The notes beneath the pieces were generated by a model. That model worked only from the letters and a program-made list of their open reading frames with translations, was not told the DNA's origin and did not search any database. DNA of 56,348 nt. It comes from a virus. The translations under genes and the position numbers were made by a program. Within the stretch, counting starts at the first letter, position 1. Each line of letters opens with the position of its first letter. Below, in pieces: positions 1 through 9,300 of the stretch. Location of the stretch: the IMG/VR virus record IMGVR_UViG_3300025151_000042, positions 1-56,348 of that record; one strand, given 5' to 3'.

Positions 1-14
1 AGGCTGATTTGTAT

Positions 15-563
15 ATGCAGTACCCAAACTGGTTACTATACGAAGAAATACTAGATAAAGAAACCTGTGAAAGATGGATAGAAGCAGGTAAGTTAGTAGA
101 GCCACAAGAGGCATCTACTTTTAACAAAGATGACAGTCATAGAAAAACACAAATCCGATGGCTACAAAACGAAGGTGTCTATCAGGAAATGCATGATACT
201 TTTAAGAAAATTGCTTTAGATGCAAATCAATATTTCCAAACCACAATAACCTATTTGCCACCGTTGCAGTTTACAGAATATGCTGATGTCGGACATAAAT
301 ACGATATGCACCACGATGTCAACTATAATAGACAAGATGGATTCCATAGAAAACTTAGTATTGTCGTACAACTAACTGACCCTAGCGAATATGAAGGTGG
401 TATATTAACTTTCTCTCATACAGAAAATCCTGACCCCGAAGCATTAATCAAACAAGGCTCGATAATTGTTTTCTATTCTTACCTAGAACATGGCGTAAGT
501 CCGATAACAAAAGGTTCAAGAACTAGTCTTGTTGGGTGGTTTGAAGGACCACGTTGGAGATAA
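15..563 (+). CDS. 2-oxoglutarate/Fe(II)-dependent oxygenase, prolyl-4-hydroxylase-like
   Basis: Predicted non-heme iron dioxygenase that hydroxylates a protein or other substrate using 2-oxoglutarate and O2. The double-stranded beta-helix signature is complete: HxD at H99/D101, distal H159 and the 2-oxoglutarate-binding R169 near the C-terminus (numbered from the ATG at 15). The ATG at 15 is preferred to an in-frame TTG at 9. At 182 residues it is the bare catalytic domain, as in many marine phages. The substrate is unknown. It lies upstream of the virion genes and may be preceded by related genes outside the window. Confidence 0.85.
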   Translation: MQYPNWLLYEEILDKETCERWIEAGKLVEPQEASTFNKDDSHRKTQIRWLQNEGVYQEMHDTFKKIALDANQYFQTTITYLPPLQFTEYADVGHKYDMHHDVNYNRQDGFHRKLSIVVQLTDPSEYEGGILTFSHTENPDPEALIKQGSIIVFYSYLEHGVSPITKGSRTSLVGWFEGPRWR

Positions 564-593
564 TTTAACTAACGTAAAAGACTAGTTAATATC

Positions 594-938
594 ATGAGCG
601 AAAGCACTAGCGTAGCATATATTATTTCCTTAATAATAATTCTTGGTATGATAGGTCCTTCGTTCAATTTAGAGTCTTTAGAAAGAGACGGTGTTGTTAC
701 TTGTAACAATGTTACTGGTAAAGTTATAGAAAAAGAAGCACCCGTTACTATTGTAGTACAAGTAAATGATAGTGTGGGTAATTACGTAAAAACTTATGAT
801 GTGTTTGTAAGTCCTAAAGCCTTCGCTAATTATAGTATTGGTGATACTCATATAGAACCTATTTGTACAGTAACCGATTATGAATACTACAAAGAAATCA
901 TAGATATGTTGCTAGAAAGTGGTATTCTAGGAGAGTAA
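594..938 (+). CDS. Small secreted or membrane-anchored protein of unknown function
   Basis: 114 residues. A hydrophobic stretch near residues 8-25 looks like a signal peptide or N-terminal anchor. The rest is a polar, beta-rich domain with two cysteines (in VTCNN and PICTV) that could form a disulphide, which suits an extracytoplasmic location. No family recognised. It lies between the oxygenase and a run of small membrane proteins, so an envelope, lysis or virion-surface role is possible but not shown. Confidence 0.6.
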   Translation: MSESTSVAYIISLIIILGMIGPSFNLESLERDGVVTCNNVTGKVIEKEAPVTIVVQVNDSVGNYVKTYDVFVSPKAFANYSIGDTHIEPICTVTDYEYYKEIIDMLLESGILGE

Positions 939-971
939 CCTTTTAAGTAGGTTTTATGTATTGGTTGTATT

Positions 972-1145
972 ATGGCTGCCGTGAGGAAGGGGAAGATTGT
1001 TTATAGTCCTCCTGAAAAATCATACACCAATGTAAACATTGAAGAAACACTTCATGGGTTCAAGTTGTATCGAGTAGGTGCGACTAGACCGTTTAGTGTC
1101 ATTCCTTTCTCAGCCGTAAAACAAATAATATATGAGCGTGAATAA
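972..1145 (+). CDS. Small basic protein, 57 residues
   Basis: Begins ATG GCT GCC GTG and ends TAA at 1143-1145, overlapping the next gene's start by 14 bases, which suggests translational coupling. The protein has a basic N-terminus and no cysteines or membrane segment. No family recognised. Position and overlap are the main evidence that it is real. Confidence 0.5.
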   Translation: MAAVRKGKIVYSPPEKSYTNVNIEETLHGFKLYRVGATRPFSVIPFSAVKQIIYERE

Positions 1146-1533
1146 AATGACTAACAATACAACAGCCGAGACTTGCTTAAATGCATTGAATGAAACAGTA
1201 GACTGCATACCCCTAGAATCATCATCTTTACTTGGTGATATAGAGATAATCTTACTAGCGTTAGTAGGATTAGCGGGAATAGGAGTATGGCTTTACAAAA
1301 AGTTCTTAGTACTAAATGCTGACGGTAAAATAACTCTTGATGAGATTATTGATAACGTAGATGAGGTAAAAGAAAAACTTGTAGAAGCAAAAGCAGAATT
1401 AAAAACTCTAGACGAAACTCTTGAGTCCCGTAATGTTACTGAATTAAAGGCTATGCTAAAAGAAAAGGGACTTGCTGTTAGCGGTAAGAAATCAGACCTA
1501 ATTGCTCGATTGAAGGCGAGTATGGATGAATGA
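1132..1533 (+). CDS. Membrane protein with C-terminal SAP-like motif
   Basis: 133 residues. One transmembrane helix at about 37-58 is followed by an acidic/basic coiled coil (about 70-105). The C-terminal helix-extended-loop-helix (about 102-130, containing ELKAMLKEKG and a following GKKSDLIARL) matches the SAP pattern used to bind DNA. A SAP motif on a membrane-anchored protein is unusual; it could tether DNA to the membrane or act in the virion. It overlaps the next gene by 8 bases. The SAP assignment rests on visual pattern. Confidence 0.6.
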   Translation: MSVNKMTNNTTAETCLNALNETVDCIPLESSSLLGDIEIILLALVGLAGIGVWLYKKFLVLNADGKITLDEIIDNVDEVKEKLVEAKAELKTLDETLESRNVTELKAMLKEKGLAVSGKKSDLIARLKASMDE

Positions 1534-1771
1534 AGATAGCGTTATTAGTATAAGATTAGATAATTTAGAAGAAACTGGAAAAAGACATGAAAGACTTATT
1601 GAACAACTAGTTCAGTCTAACATGGATATGAAAACAGGTCTTGCACAAGTGGCTACTGAATTAGAGGTTACTAATGGTCTTATTGCATCCTATATGTCAA
1701 ACACTCAAAAGATTACATTGGCATTAATAGCAATAGTGGCAGGGGCTATGGGTCTATCAACGCAGATGTGA
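1526..1771 (+). CDS. Holin-like small membrane protein
   Basis: 81 residues: an N-terminal amphipathic coiled coil (about 5-50, with IRLDNLEE and HERLIEQL) and one C-terminal transmembrane segment (about 62-79). The layout resembles XhlA-type phage membrane proteins. It starts inside the preceding gene and is followed after 4 bases by a second protein of similar layout, so the two may be a paired lysis or membrane module. The function is inferred only from topology. Confidence 0.5.
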   Translation: MNEDSVISIRLDNLEETGKRHERLIEQLVQSNMDMKTGLAQVATELEVTNGLIASYMSNTQKITLALIAIVAGAMGLSTQM

Positions 1772-1775
1772 TATT

Positions 1776-1937
1776 ATGAATCAACAAGAATGGCATATAT
1801 GGTGTAGAGACGTTACACAAAGATTAGCAAACCTTGAAAAGACACTAAAAGCGTATAACAAAATGCAGAAGCGTATGCTTTTTGTGATAATAACAGGAAC
1901 GGTGTTAAGTAATGGTCTATTATTGTACTTCAAGTGA
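1776..1937 (+). CDS. Second holin-like membrane protein, 53 residues
   Basis: ATG at 1776, TGA at 1935-1937, overlapping the next gene by 26 bases. An N-terminal helical heptad region (QRLANLEKTLKAYNKM) leads to a basic patch and one transmembrane helix (about 34-52) at the C-terminus. It has the same coiled-coil-then-anchor design as its upstream neighbour. No enzyme motif. Confidence 0.5.
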   Translation: MNQQEWHIWCRDVTQRLANLEKTLKAYNKMQKRMLFVIITGTVLSNGLLLYFK

Positions 1938-2445
1938 TGTTGGTATGAGGCTTGGGCTAAACTCAGCCCAACGCACACAAGCAGCATCTAAGTTAACTCT
2001 TGCTATACGCAGGGCTACAATAGATATAGACCAAGTTTTTAGAGACTACGGTAGAAATGTACCTAGCAAATCTATAGCAGACACTACACTTAACGGTGCG
2101 GTAAGTGCGGGTGCTACTACTATTACTTTGACTAGTTCTGCTTCTTTTACTACAACAGGTAATGGAAACGTAGATGGTGATTCTTTTGCGTGGACAGGTA
2201 AAGACTCTGATAATTCTAACATACTAACGGGTGTTAGTGGTATTAGTGCAGACCACGCTACAGGCGTTACTGTTCAAGCGGGAGAGTTTGCTCACGTTCT
2301 TAGAGAAATATGTGCCGATATTGCAGCAGCCTACTATATGGAAGATGAGGGTACATTTCAAGAAAACTCTATGAGAGGTGGAGTGTTGAGAGAAAGAGGT
2401 ACATTTAACCTAACTAGACTAGCCCACTTGGGTAGTGTAGATTAG
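1912..2445 (+). CDS. Head-tail connector/adaptor-like protein with inserted beta domain
   Basis: 177 residues, first in a run of neck and tail genes. The N-terminal helical part (1-55) and C-terminal helix (about 125-150, AHVLREICADIAAAYYME) fit the helical connectors that sit under the portal. Between them, residues 58-122 form a threonine/glycine-rich beta module ending in WTGK...LTGVSG. The same module recurs in the tail tube and the giant hub protein of this virus. Assignment is by gene order and helix layout. Confidence 0.55.
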   Translation: MVYYCTSSDVGMRLGLNSAQRTQAASKLTLAIRRATIDIDQVFRDYGRNVPSKSIADTTLNGAVSAGATTITLTSSASFTTTGNGNVDGDSFAWTGKDSDNSNILTGVSGISADHATGVTVQAGEFAHVLREICADIAAAYYMEDEGTFQENSMRGGVLRERGTFNLTRLAHLGSVD

Positions 2446-2453
2446 GTGAGAAC

Positions 2454-3119
2454 ATGAAGGGATTTACAAAAGTACCTTATATGCATGCAGGGTTTCCTAA
2501 AATAGATGCGGTAGGTAGATTTAGACAAAATGTAGTAGAACAACTAGATACCCAACAAGAAGTACTCGACAAAGAAGTAAAAGATATGAAAAAATATCTT
2601 GGAAAACATAGTATAAGAACACCAACTAATAAATTAAAAACTAGTCGCAACACTAAAAGTCCTTTAACCTTTGATGCTTATTTAGATAAAAGCGGTTATG
2701 ATAGTGCATTTCGTTTTATCAATAAAGAAATTAAAATGAAAATGGTCGAGGCTTTAGAGGCCGCATTAACTGATGCTAGTTTTAAGACTATTGACGAAGT
2801 TGTAAATATGCGTAGGGCATTCAAAGGTAAACATTCTTCCTCAGTAAGAGTAAAAAGAGATTTATATGATGTAATCGGTAATTCTTTATGGTGGGGTAGA
2901 CAGGAAGGTCAACAAAAAAACCAATTTATCTCTTTTAATGCGGGTTCTTATGACGATTCTCAATCGTATAATGAAGTACCTACGGGCGTTACTGGTAGTA
3001 GGGGTGCTAATCTAACTGAGTTGACGGCAGAAGGTACAGGTAGTTTTAGAATAGACTCACACCCTCTAGGTGGAACAAAAAGATTAGTTAATCACTTAAA
3101 GAATGCAAGAGGTGGTTAA
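2454..3119 (+). CDS. Probable neck/tail-joining protein (HK97 gp10-like by position)
   Basis: 221 residues, mostly charged and helical, with no membrane segment. It lies between the connector-like gene and the tail terminator, where HK97-type viruses place the gp10/minor tail gene. The last residues overlap an alternative start of the next gene. Sequence alone does not give the family; the call depends on synteny. Confidence 0.4.
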   Translation: MKGFTKVPYMHAGFPKIDAVGRFRQNVVEQLDTQQEVLDKEVKDMKKYLGKHSIRTPTNKLKTSRNTKSPLTFDAYLDKSGYDSAFRFINKEIKMKMVEALEAALTDASFKTIDEVVNMRRAFKGKHSSSVRVKRDLYDVIGNSLWWGRQEGQQKNQFISFNAGSYDDSQSYNEVPTGVTGSRGANLTELTAEGTGSFRIDSHPLGGTKRLVNHLKNARGG

Positions 3120-3120
3120 T

Positions 3121-4182
3121 ATGGGTATAGCAACAAAAACACAATATTGGAATAGTAGGATGACGGGTTCAGACCCTACTGCATTAACTGGTACATTTAA
3201 TGATAGTTGGACTGCTGCCGGTAGTGGTTCAGCATCCGGTGGTGATTGGATAATTACTAACGGAACATATAGTATTACACCGGAAGCAGGTGGCTCTTAC
3301 ACCTTAGTTGCTGCTTTTGAATATACTACCGCACCTAGTACTAATACTGTTCTTATGACCTTAGATAATGGTACTCATAAAGTAGAGGTAAAATCAACAG
3401 GTAATAATACATCATTAAGTTTAGTAGGTGCTAGTACTGTTACTGTTAGTGATTTAGACATTAAAAAAGAAGAAGAGAAACCAGTTACTTTAATCTTAAG
3501 ACTAACTTTAGAGGCAGGTGGGGCAGCAAAACTTTACACACACGAAATAGTTAACGACTTTACTGGCGCAGTTGCCTATTATAGCGTCACAGGAGCGTCT
3601 GGAAGCAGCGCATCGGTTAGTTGGGGTAATACTAGCGGCAGCGTAAAATGGTCGGCTGTATATTACTCTAAGTTCGGTGCATTTACACCCGAAGAATTAC
3701 TAATATCTGACTTCGCGCAAGATACTTTGGCTAGAATGGGTCTTGGTATAGTACAGCAATTAAAAGATAGTACTAGGATGTATCTAAAAACACAAGTACC
3801 GGACTCATCAATAATATATGGTTATGATATATCTTCGCAAATGCTTAACAGAATACCTGTACCGAGCATACACGTTTTAATATCTGAGTTAAACTCGCCT
3901 AATTTTGAGTCATTAGGTGGTGCAAAAATAACACAAGAGTACGATGTTAGGGTATTTATTACTGTTAGGGGTACTAATTATGAAGATGCTTACCGAGCAG
4001 GACTTAATATTATGGGAGAAGTATTCGATGAATTATACACAAATACTGGGGTACAAGCCACAACAGACAGTATTATTTCATACGATGCTAAACTAGATTC
4101 AAAAATGGATGATGACGAGACTGTTTGTGTTCATGTATTAACCCTTACTTATATGAGAAGAATAGATATGAGACACCGATAA
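3121..4182 (+). CDS. Tail terminator-like protein with N-terminal lectin-like domain
   Basis: The ATG at 3121 follows the upstream TAA by one base (TAA-T-ATG) and has AGAGGTGG upstream; an in-frame ATG at 3103 is less likely. Residues about 5-195 are a beta-rich LamG/concanavalin-like domain (WTAAGSG, TLDNGTHKVEV). Residues about 200-350 form a compact alpha/beta domain (VPSIHVLISEL, YDVRVFITVRG) followed by a conserved-looking C-terminal strand, as in tail completion proteins that cap the tail tube. A fused lectin-like domain is unusual for a terminator. Gene order supports the tail assignment. Confidence 0.5.
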   Translation: MGIATKTQYWNSRMTGSDPTALTGTFNDSWTAAGSGSASGGDWIITNGTYSITPEAGGSYTLVAAFEYTTAPSTNTVLMTLDNGTHKVEVKSTGNNTSLSLVGASTVTVSDLDIKKEEEKPVTLILRLTLEAGGAAKLYTHEIVNDFTGAVAYYSVTGASGSSASVSWGNTSGSVKWSAVYYSKFGAFTPEELLISDFAQDTLARMGLGIVQQLKDSTRMYLKTQVPDSSIIYGYDISSQMLNRIPVPSIHVLISELNSPNFESLGGAKITQEYDVRVFITVRGTNYEDAYRAGLNIMGEVFDELYTNTGVQATTDSIISYDAKLDSKMDDDETVCVHVLTLTYMRRIDMRHR

Positions 4183-4234
4183 TAATATTGATAAGGCAGT
4201 CAATCCCTCGACACACTATACTAGGGGCATTTAT

Positions 4235-5446
4235 ATGGTAGAGTTCTTAAATAGATATGTTGGAATGAAGAAAGAAGCGACGTATGGTACAGTAGCAACA
4301 GGTGCTATAACTACGTTTGAACACGGAGAAGTTGATGATGAATCATTTGCTACAAGAATGGATTTGTTGACAAGACAAGACATGAGTAGAGCAATTGTTA
4401 GTAAATCTGTAACAGGTACAGAATATTCAGAAGGTGGTTTTAGTATGGCTCTGCAAATTGATGATTTTACAGGAAATGTTTTAGCGGCATTTTTCCCTAA
4501 TACAAGTTATTCAAGTCCAACACATACTTTTGAAGAACCAAGCACAAGTTCACACTCTTACAATTCATACACTTTTACAGTAGGTAGGGAAGATAGAGAG
4601 ATAACTTACAAAGGAATGGTAGCAAACACATTATCGGTAACAGCAAACGTAGGAGAATACGTTATGATGAGTGCTGATTTCGTAGGCCAAAGAGAAGTAG
4701 TTAGAACGGTGGCTTCTAATTATTCTAGTGGTGCTACATCTTTAGTATTATCAGCAGGGCAAGGAGCAGGGCTGCACACATCGGGTACAGGTTTTGCAGA
4801 CGGTAATGCTATTACTTGGTCTAACTTAAGCACAGACACATTAACAGTAGCAGACATAGGAACAGACGTAAGCGCAGGTTCAGTAGTGGAGATTAATCCA
4901 CAAACAGTTACTTTCGCAGGAGACGCAGTTGACGCTCTTTACTTTGCTAACGGTTCAGTAAACTTTGACGATGGAACAGGCACAGCACCGGCAGCATCAG
5001 CAAGTGTTAAATCAGTTGATTTCCAAATAAACCTAAATCCCGATACAGATAACGCATACGCAATAGGAGACAGTACATACGGTAGCCAACCAAAAATGCA
5101 GCGAAGAGAAATCACAGGAACAGTTGAGTTTAACAAAGTTGTGTACTTAGACCAAACACTAGATGAGCCGGATTATTCAGCATTAGTTTCATCAGATGGA
5201 TTAGATTATTCAGACGCAGCAGCAGACCCAACAATGGTACTAAAGTTTACCGATGAAGCGGGTACAAACCACATTACCTTTAACTTCTATCACATTAGAT
5301 GGGAAACACCTACTGCTAACGTAAGCGGAAGAGATACAAATACAATGAGTGTTGGTTTCGTAGCACTATATGATGCAACAGGAAGTGGCGCAGATAAGGC
5401 TATGAATGTAACAATGCGTGGCTCTGATAAAACGTCTGCATACTAA
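4235..5446 (+). CDS. Major tail tube protein
   Basis: 403 residues, beta-rich, no membrane segment, immediately upstream of the tail chaperone genes as in siphovirus-type tails. The N-terminal half (GMKKEATYGTVATGAITTFE) and the C-terminal part resemble long tail-tube proteins. A threonine/serine-rich beta module at about 160-220 is related to those in the connector and hub. It is preceded by a 52-base spacer, so it may have its own promoter, as expected for an abundant protein. Confidence 0.7.
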   Translation: MVEFLNRYVGMKKEATYGTVATGAITTFEHGEVDDESFATRMDLLTRQDMSRAIVSKSVTGTEYSEGGFSMALQIDDFTGNVLAAFFPNTSYSSPTHTFEEPSTSSHSYNSYTFTVGREDREITYKGMVANTLSVTANVGEYVMMSADFVGQREVVRTVASNYSSGATSLVLSAGQGAGLHTSGTGFADGNAITWSNLSTDTLTVADIGTDVSAGSVVEINPQTVTFAGDAVDALYFANGSVNFDDGTGTAPAASASVKSVDFQINLNPDTDNAYAIGDSTYGSQPKMQRREITGTVEFNKVVYLDQTLDEPDYSALVSSDGLDYSDAAADPTMVLKFTDEAGTNHITFNFYHIRWETPTANVSGRDTNTMSVGFVALYDATGSGADKAMNVTMRGSDKTSAY

Positions 5447-5455
5447 GGTGATTAA

Positions 5456-5659
5456 ATGAAAGATTTTATAGATTCATTAAATAGAGATATACCGGAACAC
5501 ATGATGGAAACACTTTTATCTATGACTGATAAAAGAAAGGTTATGAAGTATTGTAAACAATACCCAATGTTAAAAGTAAAACCTAAAGTTGTTAAAAAGG
5601 TAGAAGAAAAACCTAAACCTAAAGTTTCTTTACCCGTAAAAGAAAAGAAAGAAGAGTAA
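5456..5659 (+). CDS. Small lysine-rich protein next to tail tube gene
   Basis: 67 residues. The N-terminal half is helical (MMETLLSMTDKRKVMKYCKQ). The C-terminal half is a lysine/proline tail (KPKVVKKVEEKPKPKVS) that is probably disordered. It starts 9 bases after the tail tube stop with GGTGATTAA upstream. It may be a tail-assembly accessory or a SAP-like nucleic-acid-binding peptide; no family recognised. Confidence 0.5.
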   Translation: MKDFIDSLNRDIPEHMMETLLSMTDKRKVMKYCKQYPMLKVKPKVVKKVEEKPKPKVSLPVKEKKEE

Positions 5660-5715
5660 TTCTTTATTAAAGGAATACGTCTTACAACAACTAGCGAGAG
5701 CGAGAGTGTGGTATT

Positions 5716-6057
5716 ATGCCAGTAATGAAAAAAGAAATAGAGTTAGAAGATGGAACAAAGATTTGGGTTAGACAAGCATCCGGTATGGAAAAGTTGGCAG
5801 TAACTACTGCACAAGGTAAAGCGTTTAGAAAAATGCGCCACGCAGGTGAACCGGAAAATTGGACAGACGAACAAAACCAAGAGTTTACGGATTTAGTTGA
5901 GGAATATGGTGGTAGCGTTACCACACAAATGAAAGAGTGGATTCCTAATTGTATATTAGATGAAGGTATTGACATCAACACATTAACCTCAGACGAATTA
6001 TTAACAATATTATACTTTGTAAGAGGGGATGAACAGGATGGCGCTATCCCTTTGTAG
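5716..6057 (+). CDS. Tail assembly chaperone, G-type (pre-frameshift product)
   Basis: 113 residues, between tail tube and tape measure, where long-tailed viruses encode the tail assembly chaperone G and its frameshifted G-T form. It ends with ATC CCT TTG TAG; the last two sense codons form the slippery heptamer C CCT TTG at 6048-6054. A -1 slip enters the frame of the next ORF and gives a fusion of about 215 residues. The product is expected to coat and hold the tape measure protein during tail assembly. The function rests on position plus the slip site. Confidence 0.75.
   Translation: MPVMKKEIELEDGTKIWVRQASGMEKLAVTTAQGKAFRKMRHAGEPENWTDEQNQEFTDLVEEYGGSVTTQMKEWIPNCILDEGIDINTLTSDELLTILYFVRGDEQDGAIPL
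6048..6054 (+). other. Candidate -1 ribosomal frameshift site (CCCTTTG)
   Basis: The heptamer has the X XXY YYZ form in the G-gene frame (C CCT TTG) and is followed directly by the in-frame TAG at 6055-6057. The -1 frame is open from 6033 through 6362. After slipping, translation would read V-D-F-I-R-V-A-P-S-L-C and then continue into the next ORF. Confidence 0.75.
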
Positions 6058-6086
6058 ACTTTATTAGAGTAGCCCCCTCTCTATGT

Positions 6087-6362
6087 ATGGCCTTTAAGGG
6101 GGTTTTACCCTCTGATTTATGGTTAAAATATAACGTAAAGGGCGGTAGGTATTTACTAGAATTAGATTTGTTAATAGCGGCAGAAATAAATGATAAAATA
6201 TCAGATGTGTCAACCGAAGCAAGCAAGAAAAATGCTATGGGTGCTGTCGCTAGACGTGACCAAAGAAGGGAAAAACGCAAACTATTATCAAACAACAACG
6301 ACCTACTTAATATATTGAGAGATAGCGGAGTGCCTGTTGAGGGCAAGAGTAGAGAGGATTAA
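6087..6362 (+). CDS. Tail assembly chaperone, T-type extension (reached by frameshift)
   Basis: 91 residues from its first ATG, but the frame is open from 6033 and the ATG at 6087 lacks a clear ribosome binding site, so it is best read as the C-terminal part of a G-T fusion made at 6048-6054. It is helical and charged (RYLLELDLLIAAEINDKI), with a basic C-terminal tail, like T domains that contact the tape measure protein. The stop at 6360-6362 is one base before the tape measure start. Confidence 0.7.
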   Translation: MAFKGVLPSDLWLKYNVKGGRYLLELDLLIAAEINDKISDVSTEASKKNAMGAVARRDQRREKRKLLSNNNDLLNILRDSGVPVEGKSRED

Positions 6363-6363
6363 A

Positions 6364-9300
6364 ATGATAGAAAGTACATTTTTGCCTTATCTAACTACTA
6401 TATTTCCAATAGTATGTGCTATTACTTTACTAGTTCTACGTGCCGGTGCGTCTAGGGTTTTCTTCGACATTGTGGGTACTTTCCAAGCAGATAGATTAAT
6501 TCAAGATGCTAAAGCGTCAAAGGCAGTTTTTGAGGCTTTATACTTAGATACTTTTACGGGTATTCAAGAAGCAGGGCAAGAAGTAGGTGATATGTTTACT
6601 GATATGTTAGACGTTGTTATTCCTATAACAGAAGAAATAGAAGAAGCAAGAATACAATTGGAAAAGTTTTTAGATGCGCCCGCAAGTCAAATGGGAGAAT
6701 TGGCCGATGATATTCAAGATATAGGTCTTGAGTTTGGTTTTGCTGCTGACGCTGCTATGGAAGCCGGCGCTAAAATGGCTCAATTGTCCGGTGTTTTAGG
6801 TACTGCTTCTTTACCTATTGGTACAGAAGTAGGTATGATGTTTGGTCTTATATCCGGTATGGAAACCGACGTAGCCATGCAAAGACTAATTAACTTACAA
6901 CAACAGACTAAGTTTATGACAGAAAATATTACAGAAGAGATGAGCGAAAGAGAAAAAGCAAATCAAATACGTAGAGATTCTATACGGGTGTTAGACCAAC
7001 TTAACACCGTCGAAAATAGGTCGGTTGCTACGATGGAGCAAATTACTTTCGTTATGAATCAATTCGCGTCACAGGCTGAGTTGACTAACGAAAGCATAGC
7101 AAGTATGGCTGCATTATCCGCTACACTTATTGAAGCAGGTGAAGAACAAGGTAAGGGTGGTCGTGCTTTGCGTATGATGTACGCTAGGCTTGGTGCTGAT
7201 ATTAACGGTTCAAGAAAAGCAGTTGAAGATTTAGGTATTGCTGTTGCTGATAACGAAGGAAACATGAGGGCGCTTTCAGATGTTCTTGTTGACCTAGCAG
7301 CCGCTTATCATACAATGTCCGGTGAAGAACAAACTGCTTTGGCTCAAACAGTAGCGGGTAACAGACATTATACTCGACTGATTAAATTATTAGAAAACGT
7401 AGATAGGGTAAAAGAACTAGAGTTTGAAGCAACAATCGCTATGTTCCCTGCTATGGATGAAATAGACAGAAGAAGGGACACAGAATTATTTAAGTTACAG
7501 AAAGCGCAATCAGAATACAAAAACTATACTGGGTTGATAGGTGAAGAGTTACTACCTGTTTTAACATCTGTAACTAAAAAACAAACTGAGTTTACAAAGT
7601 CTCTATTAAGTTTTATAGATACTCCTGTTATCGGAGATATGTTAAAAGGAACAATAGGACTTGTTAAAACAATGCAAGCGTTTGCCGGACCTGCTGCCAC
7701 AATGTTATTATCTTTAGCAAATATAAACGTGGCTTTACAGACACAAGCCGCAATTTCTAGGGCTTTGAACGGAGAGCAAATTGCTAGATTAGATGGTGAT
7801 GCCGCAACCGGCAAAGGTTTAATTAATGAAATTGCTTTACGAAAACAACTTAGTAGGCAACTACAAGTTGAGGAAATACTAAAAAAGAGAGCAAGACGTG
7901 ACGAATTAAACGCTGGAAAACTAATAAATAAAACAATGGTTAAACAAGCAGAAGCGGCTTTAGAGAAAAATATTGGTAAACTAAGAGAAGAAAAAATAGA
8001 ACACGATAAAATACGTGTTCTTCTTGGTATTAAAATTACTCAGTTTGACAGATTAAATGGTCAAAAGGAACGTACTGCCGCAGAAACAAGAAGGTTAAAA
8101 AAATTAGAAGGAGAGATAGTAACACTAAATAAACAAAACGTAACTTCCGAAAGAAGAAAACTTGAATTAAAAAGGGCGCAAGAACCTCTAGAAGCAAAAA
8201 TATTTGCGTTTAAGGAAAAAGAAGCAAGAAGAAGTGCGTATTTTGCTGAGTTGGAAGTATTAAAAATTAAAAATAAGTCAAAAGAAATGTTAAATATGGT
8301 GGCCGCAGTAGGTTCAATAGGTACTCTCTTTATGATGCTTCCTGATAAAATGATACCATTTATTGATAAACAAGAGCAAATGAAATATGGTATGATGTTA
8401 AATGCTGCCGCTTTTGGTATGCAAACTATTGCTATGGTTAAAAACTCAATCGCTGCTGCGGCAAATGCGGCAAGCACAGTAGTTTTAACAAAGGCACAAA
8501 TAGCCGAAGGAATTGCTTTAGGTTTTACTACTCAAGAAATTGCTGAACAGTCGGGGATGACTCTTGCTTTAGTAGAAGCACAAGTAGGCGCAACGGCCTC
8601 TACTACTGCTTTAACAGCAGCGCAAGCGAATTATGCTGCATCAATAGCCCCTACTGGCGTAATGGCAAGAATAGGTGCGTTTGCAGCAGCAATACCCAAA
8701 CCCGTACAAATTATGTTAGCAGTAGGGGCTATTGCACTTCTAGCAAAAGGTTTTAGCAAACTTAAAAAAAGTACAAAGGATGCAGAGAAATCATTATCAG
8801 ATTTTAATAAAGTTTCACTAGATACTGAAATGGTAATGGAGTTTGTAAAAGATAATGATTTAGATATAAATGAAGCATTAAAAGAAAGGACTAGGATTTA
8901 TGAAACAATAAAGGATTCAGAAGATGAGATTTTACAATCAAAGGCTGAGGGCTTATTAATAGAAATGAAAGCATTAGAAAATGCAAGAAGAATTAAAGCC
9001 TTTAGTGATGAAAGTTTTGATATGACTGTGGCGAAAGATTTGTTTGCGCTACAAAAACAAGAACAAGATTTGTTGAAGGGAGGAAGAGGATTGCCGACAA
9101 GTTTAGGCGACCTTAATGAACGAATTGCTATGTCTCTTGGTTTTAGTGGTAAAGGTTTAGGTGGACCAATTGAACAAACAAGAAAAGAAATAGAGAAGTT
9201 TAAGAATGAATATGTAGATTTGGCGGCATTTATAGATTTGCATAAAATTACCACTTTTGAAGAATTAGAAGTAACTGCTGAAACTTTTGGTACAACTATT

